Assembly (NCBI GenBank): GCA_013813075.1
Contig: JACCSI010000416.1
Span: 1 to 7,887 of the forward strand
DNA from: Acidobacteriota bacterium
GTDB taxonomy: Bacteria; Acidobacteriota; Vicinamibacteria; Vicinamibacterales; UBA2999
Direction: 5' to 3'
DNA: 7,887 nt
Position numbers and translations under genes: made by a program
The notes under the pieces: generated by a model
Databases searched by the model: none
Told to the model about the DNA's origin: nothing
The model's input: only the letters and a program-made list of their open reading frames with translations
Shown here: positions 1 to 6,056 of the stretch, piece by piece
How positions within the stretch are numbered: the stretch's first letter is position 1
How the letters are laid out: each line of letters opens with the position of its first letter

Positions 1-744
1 GTCTATCAGCTGCACGACAACGACGGCAAGTCGTTTATCGCCGCGCTCGATGCAAAAACCGGCAAAGAGCTCTGGAGTGTTGAGCGCACCGATCAGGCGA
101 GCCCTATGAAGTCTGGTTGGGCGACACCGTTCGTGTGGGACAGTGGCGGCCGCGCCGAGCTCATCACGATTGGCCGCGGCCTGGTCCTCAGCTACGACAC
201 CGGCGGTCGTGAGCTCTGGCGGCTGAAAGGCATGACGCAGGCCACGCCAAGTCCCGTCGCCGCTGAGGGCCTGCTCTACGTCGGCTCCGGATCGCAGGGA
301 GAAGCCAATCGGCCGCTCATCGCGATTCGTGCGGGCGCCAAGGGCGACATCTCACTGCTGAAGGATCAAGACGCCAGCGAGTTTGTCGCCTGGCGTCAAG
401 CGCGGTTCTCCGGCTACACGCCATCACCGCTGGTGTATCGCGGGCGGGTGTATGCGATCAACGACAACGGCATCCTGCAAGTCGCCGACGCGAAGACGGG
501 CGTGGAAATTTACAAGGCGCGGGTCGGTGGCGGGGGGTACACGTTCTCGAGTTCGCCGCTGGCGAGCCAGGGGCGCATCTACCTGCTCAGCGAGGATGGC
601 GACACGTTCGTGCTGAATGCGGGCGACAAGTACGATGAAGTCAGCAGGAACAGTTTGGGCGAGATGAGCCTGGCAACACCCGCTGCGGACGCGGACAGTC
701 TTTTCGTTCGCACACAGACAAAGCTGTATCGCATTCGAGAATAG
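1..744 (+). CDS. PQQ-like beta-propeller repeat protein (BamB-like), 5'-truncated by window edge
   Basis: The reading frame is open from base 1 to a TAG stop at 742-744, giving 247 visible residues of the C-terminal part. It contains repeated propeller-blade motifs: a D-A-K-T-G-K-E-L-W motif near the left edge (about residues 17-25), then DTGGRELW, then DAKTGVEIY, each followed by a beta-rich stretch with hydrophobic G-R-V-Y-type strands. These are the hallmark of PQQ_2/PQQ_3 blades, as in BamB and quinoprotein dehydrogenases. No catalytic residues of a PQQ dehydrogenase are visible, so a non-enzymatic scaffold or binding propeller, probably exported, is more likely. The N-terminus lies outside the window, so a signal peptide cannot be checked. 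The first internal ATG is at 106, but the blade pattern continues upstream of it, so it is not the true start. The gene converges on the MOSC gene, with 37 bases between the two stops. The fold is fairly sure; the function is not known. Confidence 0.85.
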   Translation, partial: VYQLHDNDGKSFIAALDAKTGKELWSVERTDQASPMKSGWATPFVWDSGGRAELITIGRGLVLSYDTGGRELWRLKGMTQATPSPVAAEGLLYVGSGSQGEANRPLIAIRAGAKGDISLLKDQDASEFVAWRQARFSGYTPSPLVYRGRVYAINDNGILQVADAKTGVEIYKARVGGGGYTFSSSPLASQGRIYLLSEDGDTFVLNAGDKYDEVSRNSLGEMSLATPAADADSLFVRTQTKLYRIRE

Positions 745-781
745 AAGTCCGCTGGATGGGGCCGCAGCCTTGGCGAGCTGG

Positions 782-1624
782 TCAGCCACGCCTGACGACG
801 CGGACCGGCGCGCCGGTGACGAGACAGCCCTCATGTCGCGGGATGGTGTTCTGGCCGACATACACGGCGTCGCCGCGCCGGCGGAACGTGGCCAGGGTCC
901 GCATCGGCTCGACACCTTGAATGCCAGTGCGCGGGTCGACTGAAATAATCGAGCAGCGCGCGCACGGCTTGACGATGTCGATGGTGATCGTGCCGGAGTC
1001 GTCGCCAATGACGATCTGACGCCAGGTGTCCTCTTCGAACGGCGCGGCGCCTTCAACGACGATGTTCGGACGGAAGCGCTCGGCGCCGATCTCCTGCTGG
1101 CCCCGCTCGCGAAGCTGCACGTTAATTTCGTCGAGTGAGCTGTGGCCGAGTAAGAGCAACGGGAACCCGTCCGCAAAGCCCACCTGTTCACTGCCTGACG
1201 CGAAGGACCGGTCTACGACCCGTGCGCGCGCCGGCGGGCAATACACCAGCCGGGTGTCGCAATTCAGCACTTGCGTCAACCACGCCGCCGCATCGTCCCC
1301 GCCGTCAAGCGCGCGCACCTGGTCGTGCCAGACGATGACGTCGCGTTCCCGCGCCTGTCCCGCTGTCTTGTTGACGTGCAGCGATGGCATCCCGGCGGCG
1401 GCGAGATGGAGCCCGTCATCCGGAAGCGGCGTCGCTTGGATGATCGCCATCTTCGGAATGCGCCGCTGTGACAGAAAGCCGCCGTCGGCATCGACCGCCA
1501 TCCAGCGCCGGTCGGAAACGAACCCGAGCGCGTCGAGCGTCGCTTCAGCCACACGCATGCCTGCGGCCGACTTCAGCGGGTAAACATAGAGGGCACGAAC
1601 GCGCAGGCGGGTTGCCATGTCCAT
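782..1624 (-). CDS. MOSC domain-containing protein (mARC/YcbX-like)
   Basis: This encodes a 280-residue protein with the two-part architecture of the mARC/YcbX family. An N-terminal MOSC_N beta-barrel (about 6-125) begins with V-R-A-L-Y-V-Y-P-L-K-S and has GFVSDRRWM at 34-42. A C-terminal MOSC domain (about 140-278) follows. Family landmarks are FRPNIVV (184-190) and KPCARC (219-224) followed by VDPRTG (229-234). From my knowledge of human mARC1, the molybdenum-ligating cysteine aligns with the second cysteine here, C224. Characterised relatives bind molybdenum cofactor and reduce N-hydroxylated substrates; whether this protein does so is inferred. The length is normal for a stand-alone protein, with no visible fused ferredoxin domain. 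Two in-frame ATGs (1624 and 1618) are both possible starts, and neither has a clear Shine-Dalgarno. It lies 123 bases downstream of the methyltransferase on the same strand and could be co-transcribed with it. Confidence 0.9.
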   Translation of the reverse strand: MDMATRLRVRALYVYPLKSAAGMRVAEATLDALGFVSDRRWMAVDADGGFLSQRRIPKMAIIQATPLPDDGLHLAAAGMPSLHVNKTAGQARERDVIVWHDQVRALDGGDDAAAWLTQVLNCDTRLVYCPPARARVVDRSFASGSEQVGFADGFPLLLLGHSSLDEINVQLRERGQQEIGAERFRPNIVVEGAAPFEEDTWRQIVIGDDSGTITIDIVKPCARCSIISVDPRTGIQGVEPMRTLATFRRRGDAVYVGQNTIPRHEGCLVTGAPVRVVRRG

Positions 1625-1747
1625 AGCATAAACATGGCCGGGCGAACCCGTCTTGCCGAGGCTAAGACAGTCGACCCGCGCGTGCGTTGGGCCAAAGCAT
1701 GGCTCCAGAACCTATCTGGCGGCGCTCGCCGCGTGCCAGCCCGCATG

Positions 1748-2452
1748 TCAGGCGGAGCGAGTCGATCCGGCGGAAGCACTCGCAGCGGAATAGTGCGGGG
1801 CCGCGATGAGCAGGCGATTCTTCGGCGTCACATCCGCCGGGATGGTCTGCGTCCACACCCGGTACCCCTGGCCTTCGACGCGCAGGGCCCGGATAACGTC
1901 TATCGCGAGCGCACGATCCATCCATCCGGCGAGCGCGCCTGCGTCACACGTTTCGAAATCGTGACAGCAAGGCAGTACGGCAACCCGCGCACCAGATGCC
2001 ACCGCCGTGTCGAGGACACGGTCGGTGAGCCCACCACATGCGTGAATCGACACCAGCACGTCGTCAGGCATCACGTCCAGCTGTTCGAGCGGTCTCTGGG
2101 CGAACTCGACGCGGCCCGCAAGGCGCGGCCACTCGGCCACAAGTTGCTCGTGCAGCTTCGCGCCCGAGGGCGGCAGCGAGGGGTCGACAACCACGGCGCG
2201 TGCGGAGGTGTCGTCGAGCAGGAGCATCACATGGGCGAGCAAGCCGTGCCCGCCGGCGACGTCGAGGACACGGCCGCCACGAATGACCCGGCGCACGCGG
2301 CGCGCCGTTTCCCACGCTTCGTACAGCTCCTTGCGCGGTAAGCAGCCGGCGCGGCACACTGCACGGCCCAATCGGTCAAAGAGCGTGTCGCCGGCAAAGC
2401 GTTGGAGATCATGCGCCGTCAGGCGCGCCTTCGACGACGTGGAGAACGTCAT
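1748..2452 (-). CDS. Class I SAM-dependent methyltransferase, METTL25/Trm13-like (Methyltransf_32 type)
   Basis: The 234-residue product has a Rossmann methyltransferase core. SAM-binding motif I is VLDVAGGHG at 62-70, and the acidic end of the second strand is VVVDPS at 87-92. Two further motifs are distinctive: S-I-H-A-C-G-G-L-T-D (135-144) and L-P-C-C-H-D (160-165), followed near the end by K-N-R-L-L-I-A (211-217). The HACG.LTD plus PCCH combination is typical of the Methyltransf_32 group (METTL25, GSTCD, RRNAD1, Trm13-related proteins) rather than of common small-molecule methyltransferases. The substrate is unknown; an RNA target is possible only by analogy with Trm13. The ATG at 2452 has only a weak GAG upstream. 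The frame stays open back to the upstream gene's stop at 2561-2563, but that stretch holds no ATG, GTG or TTG codon, so an extended start would need a rare codon such as CTG. Confidence 0.8.
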   Translation of the reverse strand: MTFSTSSKARLTAHDLQRFAGDTLFDRLGRAVCRAGCLPRKELYEAWETARRVRRVIRGGRVLDVAGGHGLLAHVMLLLDDTSARAVVVDPSLPPSGAKLHEQLVAEWPRLAGRVEFAQRPLEQLDVMPDDVLVSIHACGGLTDRVLDTAVASGARVAVLPCCHDFETCDAGALAGWMDRALAIDVIRALRVEGQGYRVWTQTIPADVTPKNRLLIAAPHYSAASASAGSTRSA

Positions 2453-2560
2453 GCGCTCATTCTGTTTGGCAACACGGCGCGCCCAGTCGGTGCCGCGCGA
2501 AACCAGACATCCTGTCCGCAGGTCGTCATCGCACCGGCCTCGCCATACGCCCTGACGACG

Positions 2561-3124
2561 CTAGCCGGCGACGGCGGTGAGATTGGTGTATTCAAGCCAG
2601 ACAGGGAGAATCTCATCGAGATGCGCGCGCAGCACCGACGCGGAGGCCTCTGGCAAATCGACAAAGGCGTCACGCGAAAGGCGCTCCTTCGTGGCAGCAT
2701 CGGCGCGCGAGAGATCCAGAGACAGCGGCCCGTCAATTTTGTCTTGAAAGTCCAAGGTTCGCAGCACGTCAAACACCGTGTCGCGCGGCGCGCCGTAGCG
2801 ATCGGCGCTGAGACCCGCCGCTTCCGCGCCGAGAGGAATTGTCGCCGTTTCAAAGGACGCCTGGATCGCGAGGCCGCGCTCCTGCGGGGTCGTGGCGGTG
2901 CTCGATCGACTCTGGGCCGCACGCACCGCTTCGATCTCCTTCTGGAGGCCGCGCCGTAATGCGCTCATATCAGTGGCTGTGAACACCGCACCGCCCGTGC
3001 CCTCGGTGGTGCCGGCAGCGCTCCCCGCCGGGTCAATCGCAGGCCCGCCGCAGGCGGTGTGCGTCAGCAGAACAATCGCGGCAACAGCGGAGCGAATGGC
3101 CGTCCTCGTCGTCTCGATACCCAT
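2561..3124 (-). CDS. Putative lipoprotein of unknown function
   Basis: A 187-residue protein from the ATG at 3124. The N-terminus has a charged start (R7, R11), a hydrophobic stretch A-V-A-A-I-V-L-L (13-20) and a cysteine at 25 followed by Gly-Gly, which looks like a lipoprotein signal. The lipobox is imperfect, with His at -3 (H-T-A-C). A low-complexity Gly/Thr/Ser/Ala linker (26-48) follows, as is common after lipidated cysteines. The rest is predicted to be mostly helical and charged: 53-100 has many E, R, Q and A residues, and 140-175 is similar. I do not recognise the family. In-frame ATGs further upstream (3142, 3151, 3226) would place the hydrophobic segment too far from the N-terminus and would run into the divergent hydrolase gene, so 3124 is preferred. 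It is the first gene of the minus-strand run and is divergent from the hydrolase. Confidence 0.65.
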   Translation of the reverse strand: MGIETTRTAIRSAVAAIVLLTHTACGGPAIDPAGSAAGTTEGTGGAVFTATDMSALRRGLQKEIEAVRAAQSRSSTATTPQERGLAIQASFETATIPLGAEAAGLSADRYGAPRDTVFDVLRTLDFQDKIDGPLSLDLSRADAATKERLSRDAFVDLPEASASVLRAHLDEILPVWLEYTNLTAVAG

Positions 3125-3149
3125 GATGTCGTAGCCTAACATCCAGATC
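3125..3149. other. Very short divergent intergenic region
   Basis: Only 25 bases separate the preferred lipoprotein start (minus, 3124) from the hydrolase ATG (plus, 3150). This is too short for two promoters, so the control elements of each gene must reach into the other's 5' coding sequence. No convincing -35/-10 pair or operator is visible. The hydrolase ATG at 3150-3152 also overlaps an alternative in-frame minus-strand ATG (3151-3149) within a CATG palindrome. Confidence 0.4.
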
Positions 3150-3980
3150 ATGAATTCGAGCTCTGCCGGCTCGCTGGCCGTGACGCGCCTCGCCGCGAGC
3201 GAGAACACGGCGCGCAATCTCGTCATGCTCCACGGTATCTATGGCCGTGGCCGCAACTGGCACGGTATCGCTCGCGCACTCGTTACCGCGCGGCCCGACT
3301 ACGCATGCTGGATGGTCGACCTTCCACACCATGGCGACTCCGGCCCCGGGACGCACGGCGACACGATTGGCGGTCTTGCCGCGGATGTCGCTCAATGGCT
3401 CGCGGTCAACGCGATCGTCCCCAATGCCGTGCTCGGCCATTCGTACGGCGGGAAAGTGGCGCTCGCACTGTCCGCTCGGATCCCGGGCACGCGCATGCAG
3501 ATATGGGTCATCGACTCCACCCCCGAGACGAAACTACCGTCCGGAAGTGCCTGGGGCCTGCTGGACATCATCCGGGGATTGCCGCCGCGCTTTGCCACCA
3601 GAGATGAAGCGACGCACGCGATTATGGGCGCCGGTTACCCGCTGGGTGTCGCGCAGTGGATGGGCACCAACCTGGTTCGTGACGGTAGCGCCTTCGCGTG
3701 GCGGCTCGATTTCGATGCAATGGAGCGGTTGCTGCGCGACTTTTTCGGGACTGACTTGTGGAACGTGGTCGAACACCCGTCATCAGGTCACGACATCCAT
3801 ATTCTAAAAGCGTCGGAGTCCAACGCGATCTCGCCAGATGCCGTGGCACGGATCACTGCGGCGGCCGGGTCCCACCTGCACTTGCACCTGCGTGACGGCG
3901 GTCACTGGATTCACGCCGAATCGCCGGAGGTGGTGGTGGGGTTACTGTGCGAGCACTTGCCGCATACAATCGGAGGATGA
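3150..3980 (+). CDS. Alpha/beta hydrolase, YbfF-like esterase
   Basis: The 276-residue product has a complete alpha/beta hydrolase fold. The oxyanion-hole segment is L-H-G-I-Y-G-R-G-R-N-W (27-37). M-V-D-L-P-H-H-G-D-S at 55-64 matches the DLRNHGDS motif of YbfF-type esterases. The nucleophile elbow is GHSYG (96-100, Ser98), followed by GKVA. An aspartate in V-I-D-S-T-P (Asp122) sits where YbfF is believed to have its acid residue. The catalytic histidine is in G-G-H-W-I-H-A-E (His252). A cap-region motif N-L-V-R...A-W-R-L-D-F (174-188) also fits this family. The protein should be a cytoplasmic esterase or thioesterase; no signal peptide is seen and the natural substrate is unknown. The ATG at 3150 lacks a clear Shine-Dalgarno. 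A GTG at 3180 is an alternative, but it would remove part of the predicted first strand. The lipoprotein gene follows almost directly. Confidence 0.9.
   Translation: MNSSSAGSLAVTRLAASENTARNLVMLHGIYGRGRNWHGIARALVTARPDYACWMVDLPHHGDSGPGTHGDTIGGLAADVAQWLAVNAIVPNAVLGHSYGGKVALALSARIPGTRMQIWVIDSTPETKLPSGSAWGLLDIIRGLPPRFATRDEATHAIMGAGYPLGVAQWMGTNLVRDGSAFAWRLDFDAMERLLRDFFGTDLWNVVEHPSSGHDIHILKASESNAISPDAVARITAAAGSHLHLHLRDGGHWIHAESPEVVVGLLCEHLPHTIGG
3972..3976 (+). promoter_or_regulatory. Shine-Dalgarno (GGAGG) deciding the downstream lipoprotein start
   Basis: GGAGG lies six bases before the ATG at 3983 but directly abuts the ATG at 3977. The spacing favours 3983 as the start of the small lipoprotein. 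The site is inside the last codons of the hydrolase, which suggests coupled translation. Confidence 0.65.
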
Positions 3981-3982
3981 GG

Positions 3983-4372
3983 ATGGCTCGTCGATCGGCG
4001 TTGTTTGTGCTCCTGGCGTGCGCTGTCAGCTGCGGCCCGGATGAGCCGTTGCGGATCGACACGATTCAACTCGGTCGATCGTTGAATCCGGACAACAGTG
4101 TCGGCAACCACACCACGCAATTCAAGTCTGACGACACGACGATCTACCTGTCTGTCCTGACTCCCGCCGCAGGCGCGGGCAAGATCGGAGTGCGATGGAC
4201 CTACGCAGGCCGGGTGGTCAGCGAGCCGACCAGGGATGTGACCTACAACGGTCCCGCGGCTACGGAATTTCACATCGTGAATTCCGGCGGTTTTCCTCCG
4301 GGCGATTACAAGGTGGAGGTGTTTCTCAACGGGGCGCCCGCCGGCGACCGCAGTTTTCGCGTCGAGAAGTAG
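3983..4372 (+). CDS. Small Ig-like lipoprotein
   Basis: A 129-residue protein beginning M-A-R-R with a short hydrophobic core (S-A-L-F-V-L-L-A-C) and a lipobox A-V-S-C with Cys at 17, so probably a lipoprotein. The mature part is a single beta-rich domain: a D-T-T-I-Y-L-S-V strand, then a V-R-W-T-Y strand, then F-H-I-V-N, then G-D-Y-K-V-E-V-F-L-N-G and a final F-R-V-E-K. This strand pattern resembles an Ig-like beta-sandwich module often found at the C-terminus of envelope proteins. No catalytic motif is visible, and a binding or structural role is an inference. The 3983 start is chosen for its GGAGG at 3972-3976; an ATG at 3977 overlapping the hydrolase stop (ATGA) is the alternative. Two bases separate it from the hydrolase stop, so the pair is very likely one transcript. 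It converges on the DUF1206 gene with a 20-base gap and no clear terminator. Confidence 0.8.
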   Translation: MARRSALFVLLACAVSCGPDEPLRIDTIQLGRSLNPDNSVGNHTTQFKSDDTTIYLSVLTPAAGAGKIGVRWTYAGRVVSEPTRDVTYNGPAATEFHIVNSGGFPPGDYKVEVFLNGAPAGDRSFRVEK

Positions 4373-4392
4373 CCCCGAGGCAACAAGGCGGT

Positions 4393-5238
4393 CTAGAGGC
4401 GAGCATAGCGCGCGTGCAACAGCTGAAACACACCAAAGCACACCAGGCCCGCCGCCACGGCCGCTAACAGCCAATGGCCATAGGGCTGCGCCAGTACCGT
4501 CCACAGGGACTCAGAAATTCCGGCCGCCTCCGACGGGCGGCGAACGAACCCGGCGCGCGCAATAGCCAGCCCCATGACGGTCATGATGACGCCGCGCGCT
4601 CCGATGCCCCAGCGGCCAATTGTCAGCACCCAGCCGGCACCATCGCGTCGCAGCAGGTGCTGATCCAAATCGTCGTCGAACTTGAATTGCCACGCCCGCC
4701 AAATCTGGAGGAGGCCGTAAATAGCGATCCCTACTCCGACAAGCGCGAAAAGAATGCCCCCCAAGGGGAAGCTCATGGTGGTCGCCGCCACATCGGCGGC
4801 GTCTTGCGAGCGCCGCGGATTACCCACAACGAGCCGCACTGCTTCCACACCAAGCGCGCCGTGGACGACGGCTTTGACGATGGGGGGAGAACGCTGGAGC
4901 CACCCTTTCGCGGTCGAGCCCTTACCACGCGTGTCGAACACCGCCCGGGCCATTTCCCATCCCGCGTACGCGAGGAGGCCAAGCGCCACAATGATCAGCA
5001 GCGCGACACCGAACGGCTGTGCCTCCAACGTACGCAGGACCCCACTGGCATCGGTGACGCGGCCGCCTTCGCCCAACGCGAGTTGAAGTGCCAGCGCGCC
5101 GATCAGCAGGTAGACGATGCCTTTGCCAACGTAGCCAATCCTGACAAACCTTTTGACCCAGGGCCTGACGTCGTCGGTCAGGGTGGGGGCATTGGCGAGT
5201 GCGTTGGCCATGATGACGACAGCACTAGCAGCTTTCAT
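4393..5238 (-). CDS. DUF1206 family integral membrane protein
   Basis: A 281-residue protein with about six hydrophobic segments (approximately 40-56, 77-98, 119-138, 160-180, 213-229 and 255-275). They form three two-helix repeats, as in DUF1206. Repeat 1 opens with R-I-G-Y-V-G-K-G-I-V-Y (33-43) and ends A-L-G-L-L-A-Y-A-G-W (85-94). Repeat 3 opens R-W-G-I-G-A-R-G-V (209-217). An internal alanine/glycine-rich pattern supports the triplication. It should sit in the inner membrane; the function of DUF1206 is not established. The ATG at 5238-5236 overlaps the TGA of the upstream hydrolase (5237-5235) in an ATGA arrangement, implying translational coupling. An alternative ATG at 5211 (272 residues) is closer to the usual family N-terminus. 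A longer frame from 5295 would overlap the hydrolase too far and is not preferred. Confidence 0.88.
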   Translation of the reverse strand: MKAASAVVIMANALANAPTLTDDVRPWVKRFVRIGYVGKGIVYLLIGALALQLALGEGGRVTDASGVLRTLEAQPFGVALLIIVALGLLAYAGWEMARAVFDTRGKGSTAKGWLQRSPPIVKAVVHGALGVEAVRLVVGNPRRSQDAADVAATTMSFPLGGILFALVGVGIAIYGLLQIWRAWQFKFDDDLDQHLLRRDGAGWVLTIGRWGIGARGVIMTVMGLAIARAGFVRRPSEAAGISESLWTVLAQPYGHWLLAAVAAGLVCFGVFQLLHARYARL

Positions 5239-5909
5239 TCCACCGTCGCGGCCGGCGTGGCTGAGGTGCGCAGTAGTGGCTCGAGGAACGGCCACACCGT
5301 GTCGGCGATGCGTCGCGCACCCGCAGCGTTTGGATGAATCATGTCCTCGCCGTTCATGTCGGGATCGAGTGCCACGCCCGCGAGGAGAAACGGCACCAGC
5401 GGCACGTCGTGCTCACGCGCCAGCGCTGGAAACACGTTGTGAAAGGCGACCGTATAGCTCCAGCCGCGCAGCGGCGGCGTTTCCATACCGGCCAACAGCA
5501 CCTTGACGCCGCGGCCTTTCGTGCGCGAGATGATCTCGCTCAGGTTCCGCGACACCGTGGTGGTTTCGACGCCGCGCAGACCGTCGTTCGCCCCGAGCGC
5601 GATGAGCACCACGTCCGGCCGCAACGACAGCACGTCGTCGAGGCGCCGTAGTCCGCCGCCGGTCGTATCGCCGCGGAGACCCGCGTTGACGATCGTCCAG
5701 TCCAGCCGCGCCTCATTGATTCGCTTCTGCAAGGCTGACGGAAATCCTTCGTCTCTGGATGGTGAGACGGCGAGACTGTCGCCTAAGACCACGACACGCT
5801 TGACCACGGATGCCTCGGATGGCGCGGTAGGACTGCGGCCGCTCGCACATCCCACCAGCAGAAATGCCAGCACGACCGAGAGACGAGCAACAGATACGGC
5901 AGTCGTCAC
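5235..5909 (-). CDS. SGNH/GDSL hydrolase, arylesterase/TesA-like, predicted lipoprotein
   Basis: The 224-residue product from a GTG start has a lipoprotein signal (hydrophobic 8-19) with lipobox L-V-G-C, Cys21. All SGNH blocks are present: block I G-D-S-L (43-46, nucleophile Ser45), block II Gly77 in N-A-G-L-R-G-D-T-T, block III G-A-N-D (106-109, Asn108) and block V D-M-I-H-P-N (189-194, Asp189 and His192). The surrounding pattern (DTTGGGLRRL, then GANDGLRG, then VPFLL) closely follows TesA/arylesterase proteins, which hydrolyse acyl esters and thioesters. Here it is probably anchored in the envelope; the substrate is unknown. The frame is also open much further upstream (to an ATG at 6599), but that part is antisense to the EF-P gene, so the GTG at 5909, which gives a clean signal peptide, is preferred. 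No strong Shine-Dalgarno is visible. The downstream DUF1206 gene is coupled through ATGA. Confidence 0.88.
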   Translation of the reverse strand: MTTAVSVARLSVVLAFLLVGCASGRSPTAPSEASVVKRVVVLGDSLAVSPSRDEGFPSALQKRINEARLDWTIVNAGLRGDTTGGGLRRLDDVLSLRPDVVLIALGANDGLRGVETTTVSRNLSEIISRTKGRGVKVLLAGMETPPLRGWSYTVAFHNVFPALAREHDVPLVPFLLAGVALDPDMNGEDMIHPNAAGARRIADTVWPFLEPLLRTSATPAATVE

Positions 5910-6056
5910 GCGCAGTGTGAGATGCAGAAACGCGGCCAGCCAGGTGCCGACCTTGCGGACCCGAGCCGGCGCCAGAGTCCGAGCGTCCCAGTCGGGGGCC
6001 GGGTGGCGTCTCCGCTGCACCGCGGCCAGTTCCGGCAATTGATAAGCTAGCGGTAC
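5910..6056. other. Divergent intergenic region (largest gap in the window)
   Basis: These 147 bases separate the SGNH hydrolase (minus) from the EF-P-like gene (plus) and should hold both promoters. Most of it is GC-rich. The only AT-rich island is at about 6036-6050 (CAATTGATAAGCTAG), next to the EF-P-like ATG. I cannot assign a convincing -35/-10 pair on either strand. Confidence 0.4.

Noticed and set aside
781..796. Inverted repeat GTCAG...CTGAC between the converging propeller and MOSC genes, considered as a terminator
   Set aside because: Only a five-base stem, no T-tract, and it overlaps the MOSC stop codon; could easily occur by chance.
424..1191. 255-codon minus-strand open frame across the propeller gene and MOSC gene
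   Set aside because: Shadow frame in GC-rich DNA; arginine/serine/alanine-rich with no recognisable domain, and both overlapped genes are well supported.
1719..1742. Hairpin-like GCGGC-GCTC-GCCGC in the gap between the MOSC and methyltransferase genes
   Set aside because: Short stem, not followed by a T-run in either direction; no support as a terminator or attenuator.
1634..2341. 235-codon plus-strand open frame opposite the methyltransferase
   Set aside because: Arginine-rich antisense shadow without motifs; the methyltransferase motifs on the minus strand are clear.
2402..2959. 185-codon plus-strand open frame opposite the methyltransferase start and lipoprotein
   Set aside because: Low-complexity, arginine-rich composition and no start context; taken as antisense noise.
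3153..3164. GAATTCGAGCTC, adjacent EcoRI and SacI sites resembling a cloning polylinker
   Set aside because: The match to common vector polylinkers stops after these 12 bases and the frame continues into a normal hydrolase, so chance is the better explanation.
4474..5337. 287-codon plus-strand open frame opposite the DUF1206 gene
   Set aside because: Antisense shadow of a strongly membrane-patterned gene; polar composition and no recognisable domain.
6036..6050. AT-rich island before the EF-P-like gene, considered as a -10 promoter element
   Set aside because: No matching -35 at a suitable distance and it lies too near the ATG for confident assignment.
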